A DNA stretch of 64,000 nt from Methylobacterium longum (GTDB lineage: Bacteria; Pseudomonadota; Alphaproteobacteria; Rhizobiales; Beijerinckiaceae), in contig NZ_BPQS01000004.1 in NCBI RefSeq assembly GCF_022179385.1, positions 1 to 64,000 on the forward strand. The letters are read 5' to 3'. Within the stretch, counting starts at the first letter, position 1. Each line of letters opens with the position of its first letter. The position numbers and the translations under genes were made by a program. Under the pieces are notes generated by a model. That model worked only from the letters and a program-made list of their open reading frames with translations, was not told where the DNA came from and searched no databases. Of this stretch, positions 8,927 to 17,714 are shown in pieces.

Positions 8927-9112
8927 TCAGCCCAGGCAGGCGAGCGCGCGGGCGCCGAGGGCGGCAGGCTTCGCGCTGCAGGCCCGGGGGGGCATCGCGG
9001 AGGCCTGCGCGCCGGCCGGCAGGGCGGTGACGGTCTGCGAGAGCATCGGCAGGTAGGTGGTGCCGACCATGAGGCCGGCCGAGAGCAGCAGGCGGGCGAT
9101 GACGTCGAGCAT
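8927..9112 (-). CDS. Small putative exported/membrane protein
   Basis: A 61-aa protein with a hydrophobic N-terminal helix (MLDVIARLLLSAGLMVGTTYLPML) followed by an Ala-rich tail with two Cys residues. The ATG at 9112 has a good ribosome-binding site (GGGGAAACACC). No family is recognised. It lies upstream of the EfeO-like gene on the same strand, with about 160 bp between the tiny gene that follows and efeO. Confidence 0.5.
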   Translation of the reverse strand: MLDVIARLLLSAGLMVGTTYLPMLSQTVTALPAGAQASAMPPRACSAKPAALGARALACLG

Positions 9113-9183
9113 GGTGTTTCCCCTTTTTCGGCCTTCGAGGACCGTTGTGCGGGGCGGTATCTACGGGGGCCGTGCTGCGGGAA

Positions 9184-9193
9184 TATTGCGTCC
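9184..9193 (+). promoter_or_regulatory. TATTGCGTCC element upstream of the first kinase
   Basis: TATTGCGTCC lies about 130 bp upstream of the kinase start. The same ten bases recur at 17715-17724 in the intergenic region beside the regulator of the mirrored kinase operon. A shared operator is possible; two copies in 64 kb of GC-rich DNA is weak evidence on its own. Confidence 0.25.
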
Positions 9194-9321
9194 TGTGTTG
9201 CTTCATCGCTCTCGGGAAGTCATCGCGCGGATGCCACAATAACCGAATGTGTCGTCGCGGGGTCGGCGACGGATCTGGAGGCCGCAACGGTGGCGGGGCG
9301 CGGGACGCGGTGTGGGGCACG

Positions 9322-11673
9322 ATGCGGGGCGCGATGATGCGCGGGTTCAGCCATTCCGGCATCGCCCGCCGCGTCCTCGTGGTTGGGGCGATCCCGATCC
9401 TGGTCGCGGCCGCGATCGCGCTGGGCGCCTGGATCCTGCTCCGCGAGGCCGAGCGCGCCCGAGCCGGCGCCGTGGTGGCGACGGAGACCGCACAGACCCT
9501 CACGGCGATGAACCGGGCGCGGGCTGATGCCGTCAGTGGCGGCCCCGAGCGGCGGGACGAGGCCGAGCGCCGCTTCGACGAGCGGGCCGCGACGGCGGCC
9601 GGGCAGCTCGACCGGCTGGAGCGGCTGGCGCGGACGCGCGGCCAGTCGGCCCTGGTGGCGACCGTGACGGGTGACCTGACCTCGCAGGTGACGCGGATGC
9701 GCGCGCTCCTCCTCTCGGAGCGGACCGCGAACGCCACGATCGCCGACATGGCCCGGCGGGCGGACGCCCTGGTGGCGCTGACCGACGTCGCGCGCCGGCG
9801 CCAGCAGCAGGACAACGCCCAGCTGATCGCGGTCCTGGCCGTCAAAGACACCGAGCTGGAGCGGAACCAGGGCGTCGTCACCGCGCTGCGGGAGCTGCAC
9901 GAGGCGATCAGCACGGCGGAGCTGAACCGGGCGCGCATCGGCCGGCCGGTCTTCCCGATCGAGTTCGACGAACTCGCCGGCGACCTGCGGCAGCTCGATG
10001 CGGTGGGCGACCGGCTGCGCCGGGTCCTGCGCGTCGACGGCGAGGCCGGGGCGGCCGACCGGGCGACGGAGCTGCTGAAGGCCTACCGCGACCGGAGCCG
10101 GACCGAGGACGACCTCAACCGCGTGCTCTCCGAAGGGTTCGAGCTGACCCGCGCCACCCAGGCGGGCCGGGTGCTGGTCGAGTGGTGCGACCAGCTCGTC
10201 CAGGTCAACGTCGCCCGCCAGAGCCGCCTGTACGAGGAGGTCGCGCTCCTCATCCGCCACTCCGTCCTGTCGAACGAGGCCGAACTCTCCGCCCAGGATA
10301 TCGCCCTCACGGCCCTGCGCCTCGCCCGGCGGACGGATGCGGCGCTGGCGCGCCGGGACACCGCCGAGGCGTCGCGGGTGCTGGCGGCGGGCGCGGATCT
10401 GTCCGGCACCTCCCGGACGCTGCTCATCCCGGTGAGCATCCGGGACGAGATGGCGGGGGCGATCGACGGGTGGCGCACGCAGCTCGCCGCGACGATCGAG
10501 AAGATCGGCGAGCAGAACGAGACCATCGCCGACATGGACCGGCGGGCAGCCACCATGAGCGCCAACGCCCAGACCCTGAGCCGGGCCTTCATCGACGACG
10601 CCGACCAGTTCGGCAGCGTGATCCGGCAGCTCCTGATCGTCGGGGCCCTCGGGGCCCTGTGCCTCGGGATCGGGGCCGCCGCCGCGGTGGCGCGCTCGAT
10701 CACGCGGCCGCTGCACGCCCTCCAGCACAGCATCGTCACCGCCGCCGCCGCGCCCGCCCCCGAGGATATCGGCCGGGACGACCACCTGCTCACCCGGCGG
10801 GACGAACTCGGCGACATCGCCCGGGCGACCAACGCGTTCCTGGAGCAGATCCGCCGCCGGGAGGCGGACCGGCGCAACGCGTCCCAGCGGGCCGACGACG
10901 CGCTGGTGACCCTGCGGCAGGCGCAGGAGGACCTGATCCGGGCCGAGCGTCTCGCCTCGCTGGGCCAGCTCGTCGCGGGCGTCTCGCACGAGATCAGCAC
11001 ACCGCTGGGCATCGCGCTGACCACCGCGACGCAGGTCCAGTCCGACTCGGCCGCGTTCGAGCGCATGGTCGGGGACAACCAGCTCTCCCGCTCGCGGCTG
11101 ACCCAGTATGCCGGGCGCATGCGGGAGGGCGCGCAGCTCCTGACCAGCAACCTCATGCGGGCGGCCGACCTGCTCTACAGCTTCAAGCAGGTGGCGGCCG
11201 ACCAGGCGATCGAGGACCGGAGGGCGTTGAACCTCGCGGACTGGATCGACGAGTTGCTGAAGAGCCTGCGGGCGCTGGCGCGGCCGGGCCGGCACGTCTT
11301 CGTCGTGGCCTGCCCGCCCGACCTCGTCGTCGACACGCTCCCCGGCATCCTGGCGCAGGTCGTCACCAACGCCGTCAAGAACGCGATCGAGCACGGCTTC
11401 CAGGACCGGGAGGGCGGCCGCATCACCATCACGGGGTTCCGGACCGCGGACGGGATCGGCCTGTCCATCGCGGATGACGGGCGCGGCATCGACGGCGCCG
11501 ATCTCGGCCGCGTGTTCGACCCGTTCTTCACCACGGCCCGCGCCCGCGGGGGGACGGGCCTGGGGCTGCACATCGTCCACAACCTCGTGGTGAACCGCCT
11601 CCAGGGGCGGGTCGAACTGCAGAGCGGCGCCGGCACGGTGCTGCGGCTGTGGCTCCCGGAGCGGCTGGCATGA
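9322..11673 (+). CDS. Membrane sensor histidine kinase (copy 1), coupled to a UgpB-like binding protein
   Basis: A 783-aa kinase. TM1 is near residues 15-37 (RVLVVGAIPILVAAAIALGAW). A largely helical periplasmic sensor of about 400 residues follows, then TM2 near 437-457, a HAMP-like linker and coiled coil. HisKA has GVSHEISTPLGIAL with the phospho-accepting His near residue 556. The HATPase has an N box (NAVKNAIEHGF), DDGRGID, VFDPFFTT and GGTGLGLHIVHNL. All catalytic motifs are intact. It is a clear paralogue of the kinase at 14661-16988. Its stop overlaps the start of the downstream binding-protein gene (ATGA). The exact start is uncertain: ATGs at 9322, 9334 and 9337 and a GTG at 9310 are all in frame. 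Confidence 0.9.
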   Translation: MRGAMMRGFSHSGIARRVLVVGAIPILVAAAIALGAWILLREAERARAGAVVATETAQTLTAMNRARADAVSGGPERRDEAERRFDERAATAAGQLDRLERLARTRGQSALVATVTGDLTSQVTRMRALLLSERTANATIADMARRADALVALTDVARRRQQQDNAQLIAVLAVKDTELERNQGVVTALRELHEAISTAELNRARIGRPVFPIEFDELAGDLRQLDAVGDRLRRVLRVDGEAGAADRATELLKAYRDRSRTEDDLNRVLSEGFELTRATQAGRVLVEWCDQLVQVNVARQSRLYEEVALLIRHSVLSNEAELSAQDIALTALRLARRTDAALARRDTAEASRVLAAGADLSGTSRTLLIPVSIRDEMAGAIDGWRTQLAATIEKIGEQNETIADMDRRAATMSANAQTLSRAFIDDADQFGSVIRQLLIVGALGALCLGIGAAAAVARSITRPLHALQHSIVTAAAAPAPEDIGRDDHLLTRRDELGDIARATNAFLEQIRRREADRRNASQRADDALVTLRQAQEDLIRAERLASLGQLVAGVSHEISTPLGIALTTATQVQSDSAAFERMVGDNQLSRSRLTQYAGRMREGAQLLTSNLMRAADLLYSFKQVAADQAIEDRRALNLADWIDELLKSLRALARPGRHVFVVACPPDLVVDTLPGILAQVVTNAVKNAIEHGFQDREGGRITITGFRTADGIGLSIADDGRGIDGADLGRVFDPFFTTARARGGTGLGLHIVHNLVVNRLQGRVELQSGAGTVLRLWLPERLA

Positions 11674-13031
11674 GCGGCGCGACCCAACCTTCCCCGCACG
11701 GCGTCGGCCGCCTGCGGCGGCGGATCGCCGGCGCGCTCGCCGGCCTGATCCTCACGCTGCGCCCGCTGCCGGCCGCCGCCCTCACCGAGCTGCAGTTCTG
11801 GCACGCCCTCGACGGGCCCAACGGCGAGCTGGTGACCCGCATCGCCGAGACGTTCAACGCGTCGCAGCCCGACTACCGGGTCGTGCCGGTCTACAAGGGC
11901 TCCTACGCGGAGACGATCAGCAGCGGCATCACGGCGTACCGCACCGGCGCGGCCCCGCACCTGCTGCAGGTCTTCGAGGTCGGCAACGGCACCATGGCGG
12001 CCGCGATCGGCGCCGTCAGGCCCGTCGCCACCGTGATGCGGGAGGCGGGGCTCTCGGCGAGGCCGGAGGATTTCCTGCCGGTCGTCGCCACCAACTACCT
12101 GGATGCCGAGGGCGGGATGCTGTCCTTGCCCTTCAACGTCTCCTCGACGGTGATGTGGATCAACCGGGACCGGCTCCGGCAGGCGGGCCTCGACGCCAAG
12201 CGCCTGCCGGCGACCTGGCCGGAGGTCTTCGAGGCCGCGCGGCGGATCAAGGCGGCGGACGGCAAGCGGTGCGCGCTGTCCTCGGCCTGGCCGACCTGGG
12301 TGCATCTCGAGCAGCTCTCCGTCTGGCACGACCGGCCGCTCGCGACCCGGTCCAACGGCCTCGACGGCTACGACGCCGAACTCGTCTTCAACGGCCCGCT
12401 CCAGGTCCGCCACCTTCAGAACCTCGTCGATCTGAAGCGGGCGGGCGTGTTCGAGTACAACGACCGCGTCAACCGGGGGGAGGGCCGGTTCGTCTCGGGC
12501 GACTGCGCGATCTTCCTCACCTCGTCGAGCCTGTACGGCAAGGTTTCCACCGCGGCCCGGTTCGACTGGACGGTCGCGCCGATGCCCTTCTACCCCGACC
12601 TGGTCGCGGAGCCGCAGAACGCGATCCTGGGCGGCGGCTCGCTCTACGTGATGCAGGGCAAGACGCCGGACGAGTACCGCGGCGTCGCCCGGTTCCTGGC
12701 CTTCCTCATGGAGGGACGGCAGCAGGCCGCGCTGTACCGGAACACCGGCTACATCCCGACCACGCGCGGCGCCTATGCCGACGCGGTGGCGGAGGGGTTC
12801 TTCGAGCGGCACCCGCAGCTCCACGTCGCCGTGCAGGAACTCACCCGGCGCCCGCCGACGCGCAACACCGCCGGCCTGCGCCTGGGCAACATGCTGCAGA
12901 TCCGCGACCTGTGGGCGGAGGAGCTGGAGGCGGCGCTGAACGGGGCGAAGTCGCCGCAGGAGGCCCTCGACGACGCCGTGGCGCGGGGCAACCAGGTGCT
13001 GCGGGTCTTCCAGCAGCGGACCAAGAAGTGA
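11670..13031 (+). CDS. UgpB-like periplasmic binding protein without transporter genes
   Basis: A 453-aa extracellular solute-binding protein family 1 member, closest by eye to the glycerol-3-phosphate binder UgpB. After a signal peptide (LAGLILTLRPLPAAALT) it has LQFWHALDGPNGELVTRIAETFNASQPDYRVVPVYKGSYAET and GAAPHLLQVFEVGNGTMAA, both UgpB hallmarks. The ATG overlaps the kinase stop codon by 4 bp (ATGA), indicating translational coupling. No UgpA, UgpE or UgpC genes are present, so its partner is more plausibly the kinase's periplasmic domain. The ligand (glycerol-3-phosphate, its diesters or a sugar phosphate) is inferred from the family only. Its stop is 7 bp from the stop of the converging gene. 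Confidence 0.88.
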   Translation: MSGATQPSPHGVGRLRRRIAGALAGLILTLRPLPAAALTELQFWHALDGPNGELVTRIAETFNASQPDYRVVPVYKGSYAETISSGITAYRTGAAPHLLQVFEVGNGTMAAAIGAVRPVATVMREAGLSARPEDFLPVVATNYLDAEGGMLSLPFNVSSTVMWINRDRLRQAGLDAKRLPATWPEVFEAARRIKAADGKRCALSSAWPTWVHLEQLSVWHDRPLATRSNGLDGYDAELVFNGPLQVRHLQNLVDLKRAGVFEYNDRVNRGEGRFVSGDCAIFLTSSSLYGKVSTAARFDWTVAPMPFYPDLVAEPQNAILGGGSLYVMQGKTPDEYRGVARFLAFLMEGRQQAALYRNTGYIPTTRGAYADAVAEGFFERHPQLHVAVQELTRRPPTRNTAGLRLGNMLQIRDLWAEELEAALNGAKSPQEALDDAVARGNQVLRVFQQRTKK

Positions 13032-13038
13032 GCTGGCC

Positions 13039-14664
13039 TCACCGGGAAGCGCGGAACCGCACCGTCTCGAACAGGTGGCGGCCGAGGGGATCCATCGTCA
13101 GGCCGAGCACGTCGTTGCGGAGCGCCAGATGCACCTTGGTGTGGGCCAGGGGGACCCAGGGCATCGCCTGCCGGACGAGGACCTGGGCCCGGCGGTACAG
13201 GGCCAGACGCGTCTCCCGGTCGCCGGTGCGGCGGGCGGCCTCGACCAGCCGGTCGTAGGCCGGGTCGCACCAGCGGGCGAGGTTGGCCCCGCCGGTCTGG
13301 GCGGCCTTGCAGCCGAGCAGGACGTTCAGGAAGTTGTCCGGGTCGCCGTTGTCGCTCGTCCAGCCGTAGAGCATCAGGCTGGGCTCCCCGCCGTAGAGGG
13401 CGGCGCGGTACGCGTTCCAGGCGCGCGTCACCGGGCGGGCGCGGATGCCCACCCGCGCGAGGTCGGCCTGGATCATGTCGGCGACGCGCCGGCCGTTCGG
13501 GTTGTAGGGCCGGCTGACCGGCGGATACCAGAGTTCGACGTCGAAGCCCTCGGCGAGTCCCGCCTCCGCCAGCAGGCGCAGGGCCTCGGCGCGGTCGAAG
13601 GGGGTATCCGGCAGGTCCCCGTCATGGGCCCAGATCCCCGGCGGCAGGGGGCCCTGCGCCAGGATGCCGGCATCGCCGTAGACGCCCGCCACGATCGCCT
13701 GCCGGTCGATCGCGAGGTTGACCGCGCGCCGCACCCGGACGTCGCCGAAGGGCGCGCGGGTCGTGTTGAGGGCGAGGTAGGCCACGTTCAGCTCGGCGAG
13801 CGCGAGCAGCCTCAGGCCCGGCTCCGCGCGGATCGCGTCGAGGTCGCCGGTGGCCGGGAACGCCATGGCGTGGCATTCCCCGGCCCGCAGCTTGGTCAGC
13901 CGGACCGCCGCGTTCGGCGTGATCGCGAAGACGAGGCCGTCGGGGCGCTCGCCCGGTTCGCCCTCGTCCGCCGCGCGGCGCCAGTAATCCGGGAAGGCGC
14001 GGTAGCGCAGGACCTGGTCGGGCCGGTAGCCCTCGAACACGAACGGGCCCGTCCCGATCGGCGCACGGGCGAGGTCGTCCGACGCGTTGCCGGCCGCGAG
14101 GGCGGCCGCGTACTCGGCCGACAGGACGGCGCCGAAGGCCTGCGCGATGTTGGCCAGGAAGGTGGTGTCGGCCTCGCGCAGCCGGAAGCGGACGTGGCGC
14201 GGGTCCGGGGCGTCGACGGCCTCGATCAGGTCGGCGAGGCCGAGGTCGTGGAAGTAGGTGAAGCCCTGCGCGGCGCCGTCGGGTCCGGGGCGCCGCTGCC
14301 GGGCGAAGGAGAACACCACATCCTCGGCGTTCAGGGGGCGGGTCGGGGTGAAGCGCGCGTTGGCGTGGAAGCGCACGCCGTCCCGCAGGGTGAACACGTA
14401 GGTCCGGCCGTCCTCCGAGACCGTCCAGGATTCGGCGAGCGCCGGGCGGATCGTCGTGGTGCCGGGCGCGAACTCCACCAGCGCATTGTAGACCTGCCAC
14501 GCCGCGTTCATCGTGGTGGTGGTCGTGGCGCGGGCGGGATCGAAGCTCTCCGGGCTGCCCTCCGAGCAGAACACGAAGGTGCGGGACGCCGCCGGACCCG
14601 GGCTGACCAGCAGGCCGGCCGCGAGGGCGAGGAGCCCGGCCCGGTGACCGGCGGCGCGTCTCAC
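13039..14664 (-). CDS. DppA/OppA-family (family 5) binding protein without transporter genes
   Basis: A 541-aa extracellular solute-binding protein family 5 member (dipeptide, oligopeptide, nickel or opine type). The signal peptide (RAGLLALAAGLLVSPGPAASR) precedes TFVFCSEGSPESFDPARATTTTTMNAAWQVYNALVEF. Later come AEDVVFSFARQR, GTGPFVFEGYRPDQVLRYRAF, DVRVRRAVNLAIDRQAIV and WTSDNGDPDNFLNVLLGC. The start is a GTG at 14664 that overlaps the kinase stop (GTGA), the mirror image of the arrangement at 11670. No DppBCDF genes are present. It probably informs the kinase encoded just upstream in its operon. Confidence 0.88.
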   Translation of the reverse strand: MRRAAGHRAGLLALAAGLLVSPGPAASRTFVFCSEGSPESFDPARATTTTTMNAAWQVYNALVEFAPGTTTIRPALAESWTVSEDGRTYVFTLRDGVRFHANARFTPTRPLNAEDVVFSFARQRRPGPDGAAQGFTYFHDLGLADLIEAVDAPDPRHVRFRLREADTTFLANIAQAFGAVLSAEYAAALAAGNASDDLARAPIGTGPFVFEGYRPDQVLRYRAFPDYWRRAADEGEPGERPDGLVFAITPNAAVRLTKLRAGECHAMAFPATGDLDAIRAEPGLRLLALAELNVAYLALNTTRAPFGDVRVRRAVNLAIDRQAIVAGVYGDAGILAQGPLPPGIWAHDGDLPDTPFDRAEALRLLAEAGLAEGFDVELWYPPVSRPYNPNGRRVADMIQADLARVGIRARPVTRAWNAYRAALYGGEPSLMLYGWTSDNGDPDNFLNVLLGCKAAQTGGANLARWCDPAYDRLVEAARRTGDRETRLALYRRAQVLVRQAMPWVPLAHTKVHLALRNDVLGLTMDPLGRHLFETVRFRASR

Positions 14665-16988
14665 GGCGTCCCGATCGCGACGGGGAGCGGCCGGGCCGCC
14701 GTCGCCGCGGGCCGGGCGGGAAACTCGACCTGCACGGTGGTCCCCTGGCCGGGTTCGCTCGTCAGCGCGATGCGGCCGCCGAGCTTGGCGGTCACGAGGT
14801 TGTGGACGATGTGCATGCCGAGCCCCGTGCTGCCGGCGCTGCGCGCCGTCGTGAAGAACGGATCGAAGATCCGGTCGAGGTGCTCCGGGGGGATGCCCTG
14901 ACCGGTGTCGCGGACCTCGATCCGCACGAGGCCGTCGGCGCGTTCCGACACCGCCACGGTGATCCGGCCCGCCTGGCCGGCGCGGAAACCGTGCACGACC
15001 GCGTTGGCGATCAGGTTGGTCACGATCTGCGCCAGCACGCCGGGATTGGTGCCGATGACGAGGCCGGCGGGGCAGGCGCGCTCCACGACGTGGCCGCCCT
15101 TGCGCAGCATCGGTTGCAGGCTCGCCAGCAGATCGTCGAGCCAGGTCGCGAGTTCGACGCTGCGGCTCTCGTCGCTGACGCGGTCCACCGCGACCTGCTT
15201 GAAGCCCTGGACGAGATCGGCGGCCCGGGTCAGGTTGGTGCAGAGCAGGGTGGCGCCCTCCTCGACCCGGTCGACGAAGTGGTTCAGCCGGGAGCGCGAC
15301 AGCGTGCCGGCGGCGAGGCCCGTCCGGAAGGTGCGCGCCTCGTCGCTCATGAGCGTCCCGGTGGTCAGCGCGATGCCCAGCGGCGTGTTGATCTCGTGCG
15401 CCACGCCGGCCACGAGCTGCCCCAGGGAGGCGAGCTTCTCGGCCCGGACGAGGTTGTCCTGGGTCCGGCGCAGCTCGACCAGGGCGACGTCGGCCTGATC
15501 CTTGGCGCGGCGCAGCGCCCCTTCCCGGCGCGTGATCTCCGAGACGAAGACCGCGGTGGCGCGGGCGATGTCGCCGAGTTCGTCCCGGCGCCCCGTGCCG
15601 CGCACGGCCGCGCCCGCCGGATTGGCGGTCAGCATCACCATGTCGCCCTGGAGGGCGCGCAGGGGCACCAGGATCGAGCGGGCGACGAAGATCACCACCA
15701 GGGCGCCGAACAGCAGCAGCCCGGCCGCGCCGGCGAGGAGGATCCGCTGGATGAAGATGCCGAACCGGTCGGCATCCCCCACGAAGGCGTCGTTGAGGGC
15801 CTTGGCGCTGTCGATCATCGTCGCAGCGAGCCCGTCCATCGCGACGATCATCGCGTTCTGCTGCCGCAGGCCGCCGATCGTGGTGGTGAGGCGTGCCCGC
15901 CAGCCGTCGAGGGCCTGCACCATCTCGGCCTGGATCAGCGGCGAGATCGGCAGGGCGTTGGCGCTCCGGGCGAGGCGCTCCCCCGCCTCGCGCATCCGCT
16001 CCGCCAGGGCGGCATCCCGGTGCAGCAGGGCGCCGGCGGTGCGCGGGCCGAGCTTGAGGGTGCCGATGGCGACGTTCTGGGTGGCCTGCTCGATCTCGTT
16101 GGCCTCCACCGAATAGGCCAGGAGCTGAGCCACCTCGTCGTGCAGGCTCTCCTGGCCGGAGGTCTCGATCTTGAGGGTGCGCTCGATCCACCCGTCGAGT
16201 TTCGCGCCGCGATCCGGGCTCTGCCCCGCCGTCTCCGCGCTCAGCGCGTCGAGCGCCTCGGCCTCGGCCGCCCGGCCGTCGAACCGCAAAGCCGCCGCCA
16301 GGTCGCGGCTGGCGGTGCGGACGCGGGCCTGCGCGCGCTGGGCCTCGGCCTCCGCGACCGAGGGGCCGGCCGGGTCTGCCGCCGGGCCGGTGTTCTGGGC
16401 GCCGGCCTGAGCGGCGAGCACCGCGCTCTCCGCGCTCCGGGCCCGCAGCGTGTTGAGGTGAACGACGAGGCCGCGGGCGACTCGCAGCGCCTCGACCTTC
16501 TCGGCCAGCGAGCGGGCGAGGTCGGCGTTCGAGGATTGCTGTCGCAGGCGCGCCCGGTCGGTGAGGTCGATCAGGGTGTCGGCCCGCTGCGTCATCTCGC
16601 GGATCAGGCCGTCATTCTCCTGGGTGCGGCGGATGAAGGCCTCCATCTGGCCCCGGTAGCGGGCCAGGGCCTCCTCCACCGAGGCGATGCGCGCGCGCTG
16701 CGCGTCGATGCGGGCGAAGCCCGCGAGCCGACCCAGGCCAGCTTCGGCCCGCGCCGTCAGGCTCGCGAAGCGCGCGGCGTAGGGGGGGCGGTCCTGCGCG
16801 TCCGCGGCGGCGTACTGGTCGCGGACGAGGCGCGCGGTGGCGAGGTCGTGGTACACGTCGGCGACCAGCACCGCCCCGCCGCGGGCGCGCTCCTCCTGGG
16901 CCAGGAGGAGCCAGCCCGCCATGGCGATCGCGCCGGCGGCGAGGATCGGCACGCCTCCGACCAGGGCGATCTTGGGTCCAACCCGCAT
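14661..16988 (-). CDS. Membrane sensor histidine kinase (copy 2), coupled to a DppA-like binding protein
   Basis: A 775-aa paralogue of the kinase at 9322-11673 with the same architecture. TM1 (IALVGGVPILAAGAIAMAGWLL) precedes a long helical periplasmic sensor, then TM2 (ILLAGAAGLLLFGALVVIFVA) and a HAMP-like region. HisKA has GVAHEINTPLGIALTTGTLM with His near residue 531. The HATPase has NLIANAVVHGF, DTGQGIP, IFDPFFTT and STGLGMHIVHNL. The end of the sensor matches copy 1 closely (LDGWRARLTTTI and IDGWRTQLAATI), while the middle has diverged, as expected if each reads a different binding protein. An in-frame TTG at 17018 is an alternative start. Confidence 0.9.
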   Translation of the reverse strand: MRVGPKIALVGGVPILAAGAIAMAGWLLLAQEERARGGAVLVADVYHDLATARLVRDQYAAADAQDRPPYAARFASLTARAEAGLGRLAGFARIDAQRARIASVEEALARYRGQMEAFIRRTQENDGLIREMTQRADTLIDLTDRARLRQQSSNADLARSLAEKVEALRVARGLVVHLNTLRARSAESAVLAAQAGAQNTGPAADPAGPSVAEAEAQRAQARVRTASRDLAAALRFDGRAAEAEALDALSAETAGQSPDRGAKLDGWIERTLKIETSGQESLHDEVAQLLAYSVEANEIEQATQNVAIGTLKLGPRTAGALLHRDAALAERMREAGERLARSANALPISPLIQAEMVQALDGWRARLTTTIGGLRQQNAMIVAMDGLAATMIDSAKALNDAFVGDADRFGIFIQRILLAGAAGLLLFGALVVIFVARSILVPLRALQGDMVMLTANPAGAAVRGTGRRDELGDIARATAVFVSEITRREGALRRAKDQADVALVELRRTQDNLVRAEKLASLGQLVAGVAHEINTPLGIALTTGTLMSDEARTFRTGLAAGTLSRSRLNHFVDRVEEGATLLCTNLTRAADLVQGFKQVAVDRVSDESRSVELATWLDDLLASLQPMLRKGGHVVERACPAGLVIGTNPGVLAQIVTNLIANAVVHGFRAGQAGRITVAVSERADGLVRIEVRDTGQGIPPEHLDRIFDPFFTTARSAGSTGLGMHIVHNLVTAKLGGRIALTSEPGQGTTVQVEFPARPAATAARPLPVAIGTP

Positions 16989-17152
16989 CCGCGTCCCGCC
17001 ATAGGGGTCCGGCAGCAACTTAAAGCCGTGCCCCTGCGCGGAGCAATCCGGCGGCGCTCCGGCGCGTCCCCGGTCGGCGGCCGGCTCGGCGCCGCCGGGT
17101 CGCTGCGCCGCGCGGGCGGGGAGGGCGGCGGAACCATCCCCGGCGGGCGGTT

Positions 17153-17368
17153 TCAGCGGGGCCGGGATCCGGCGGGTCGCGGCTCGGGGGCGGCCAGGAC
17201 GGCATCCTGCGGGTCGCGCGCGCCATCGCGGGGCGTCGGCACGCCGAACCGCTCCTCACGGGTCGGCAGGCGCCGCGGCGCGGCGTGGCGGCCACGCAGC
17301 ATGAGTTGCAGCCGGAGCAGCAGGTCGGGATCTTCGCCGGAACCGGGATCGTCGCTGAAATGCGGCAT
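17153..17368 (-). CDS. Small charged hypothetical protein in the regulator-kinase operon
   Basis: A 71-aa Arg/Pro/Asp-rich protein (MPHFSDDPGSGEDPDLLLRLQLMLRGRH...) with no recognised domain, signal peptide or membrane helix. A ribosome-binding site (GGGCGGAGGCCGCC) precedes the ATG at 17368, which is 15 bp after the upstream small gene. It lies between the regulator and the second kinase on the same strand. Its reality rests on the start site and spacing only. Confidence 0.5.
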   Translation of the reverse strand: MPHFSDDPGSGEDPDLLLRLQLMLRGRHAAPRRLPTREERFGVPTPRDGARDPQDAVLAAPEPRPAGSRPR

Positions 17369-17383
17369 GGCGGCCTCCGCCCT

Positions 17384-17647
17384 TCACCGCGGACGGGGCG
17401 CGGGATCGACCGCGATGAGCCGGACGCGGCGGGGCGCCGGACTCTCCGCGGCGCCGGCCCCCGCACAGGAGCCCGGCGGATACGGCCAGGCCGCCGCACA
17501 GGGAGCGCCGTCACGGGGCGAGGCGGCGGAGGTCTGCGCCCCGCGCGCCGCCGGCTCGCCCCCGCCCGGGGCGACCAGGCCGACGAGCATCAGGACGCAG
17601 ACCGTGCCGGCTGCCGCGGCCGAAGAGGTTCCGATCACATGTCGCAT
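17384..17647 (-). CDS. Small secreted protein with paired Cys and Trp-Pro-Tyr motif
   Basis: An 87-aa protein. A signal sequence (SSAAAAGTVCVLMLVGLVAPGG) is followed by a short mature part with DGAPCAAAWPYPPGSC and a C-terminal RVRLIAVD. The C-x3-WPY-x4-C pattern with a terminal RVRLI stretch is common in small exported proteins of rhizobia and methylobacteria whose function is unknown. The ATG at 17647 has GGAGGACAGGCC upstream. It follows the OmpR-type regulator and could be its product partner or simply the first gene of the kinase operon. Confidence 0.7.
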   Translation of the reverse strand: MRHVIGTSSAAAAGTVCVLMLVGLVAPGGGEPAARGAQTSAASPRDGAPCAAAWPYPPGSCAGAGAAESPAPRRVRLIAVDPAPRPR

Positions 17648-17714
17648 GGCCTGTCCTCCGGGCGCCCGCGGCCCTCGAGTCTGCCACGCTGATAGACGTG
17701 TTCCGTGCCGCCGT

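Noticed and set aside
9220..11580. A minus-strand open frame of about 790 codons opposite kinase copy 1
   Set aside because: It is antisense to a kinase with all catalytic motifs; no protein family is visible.
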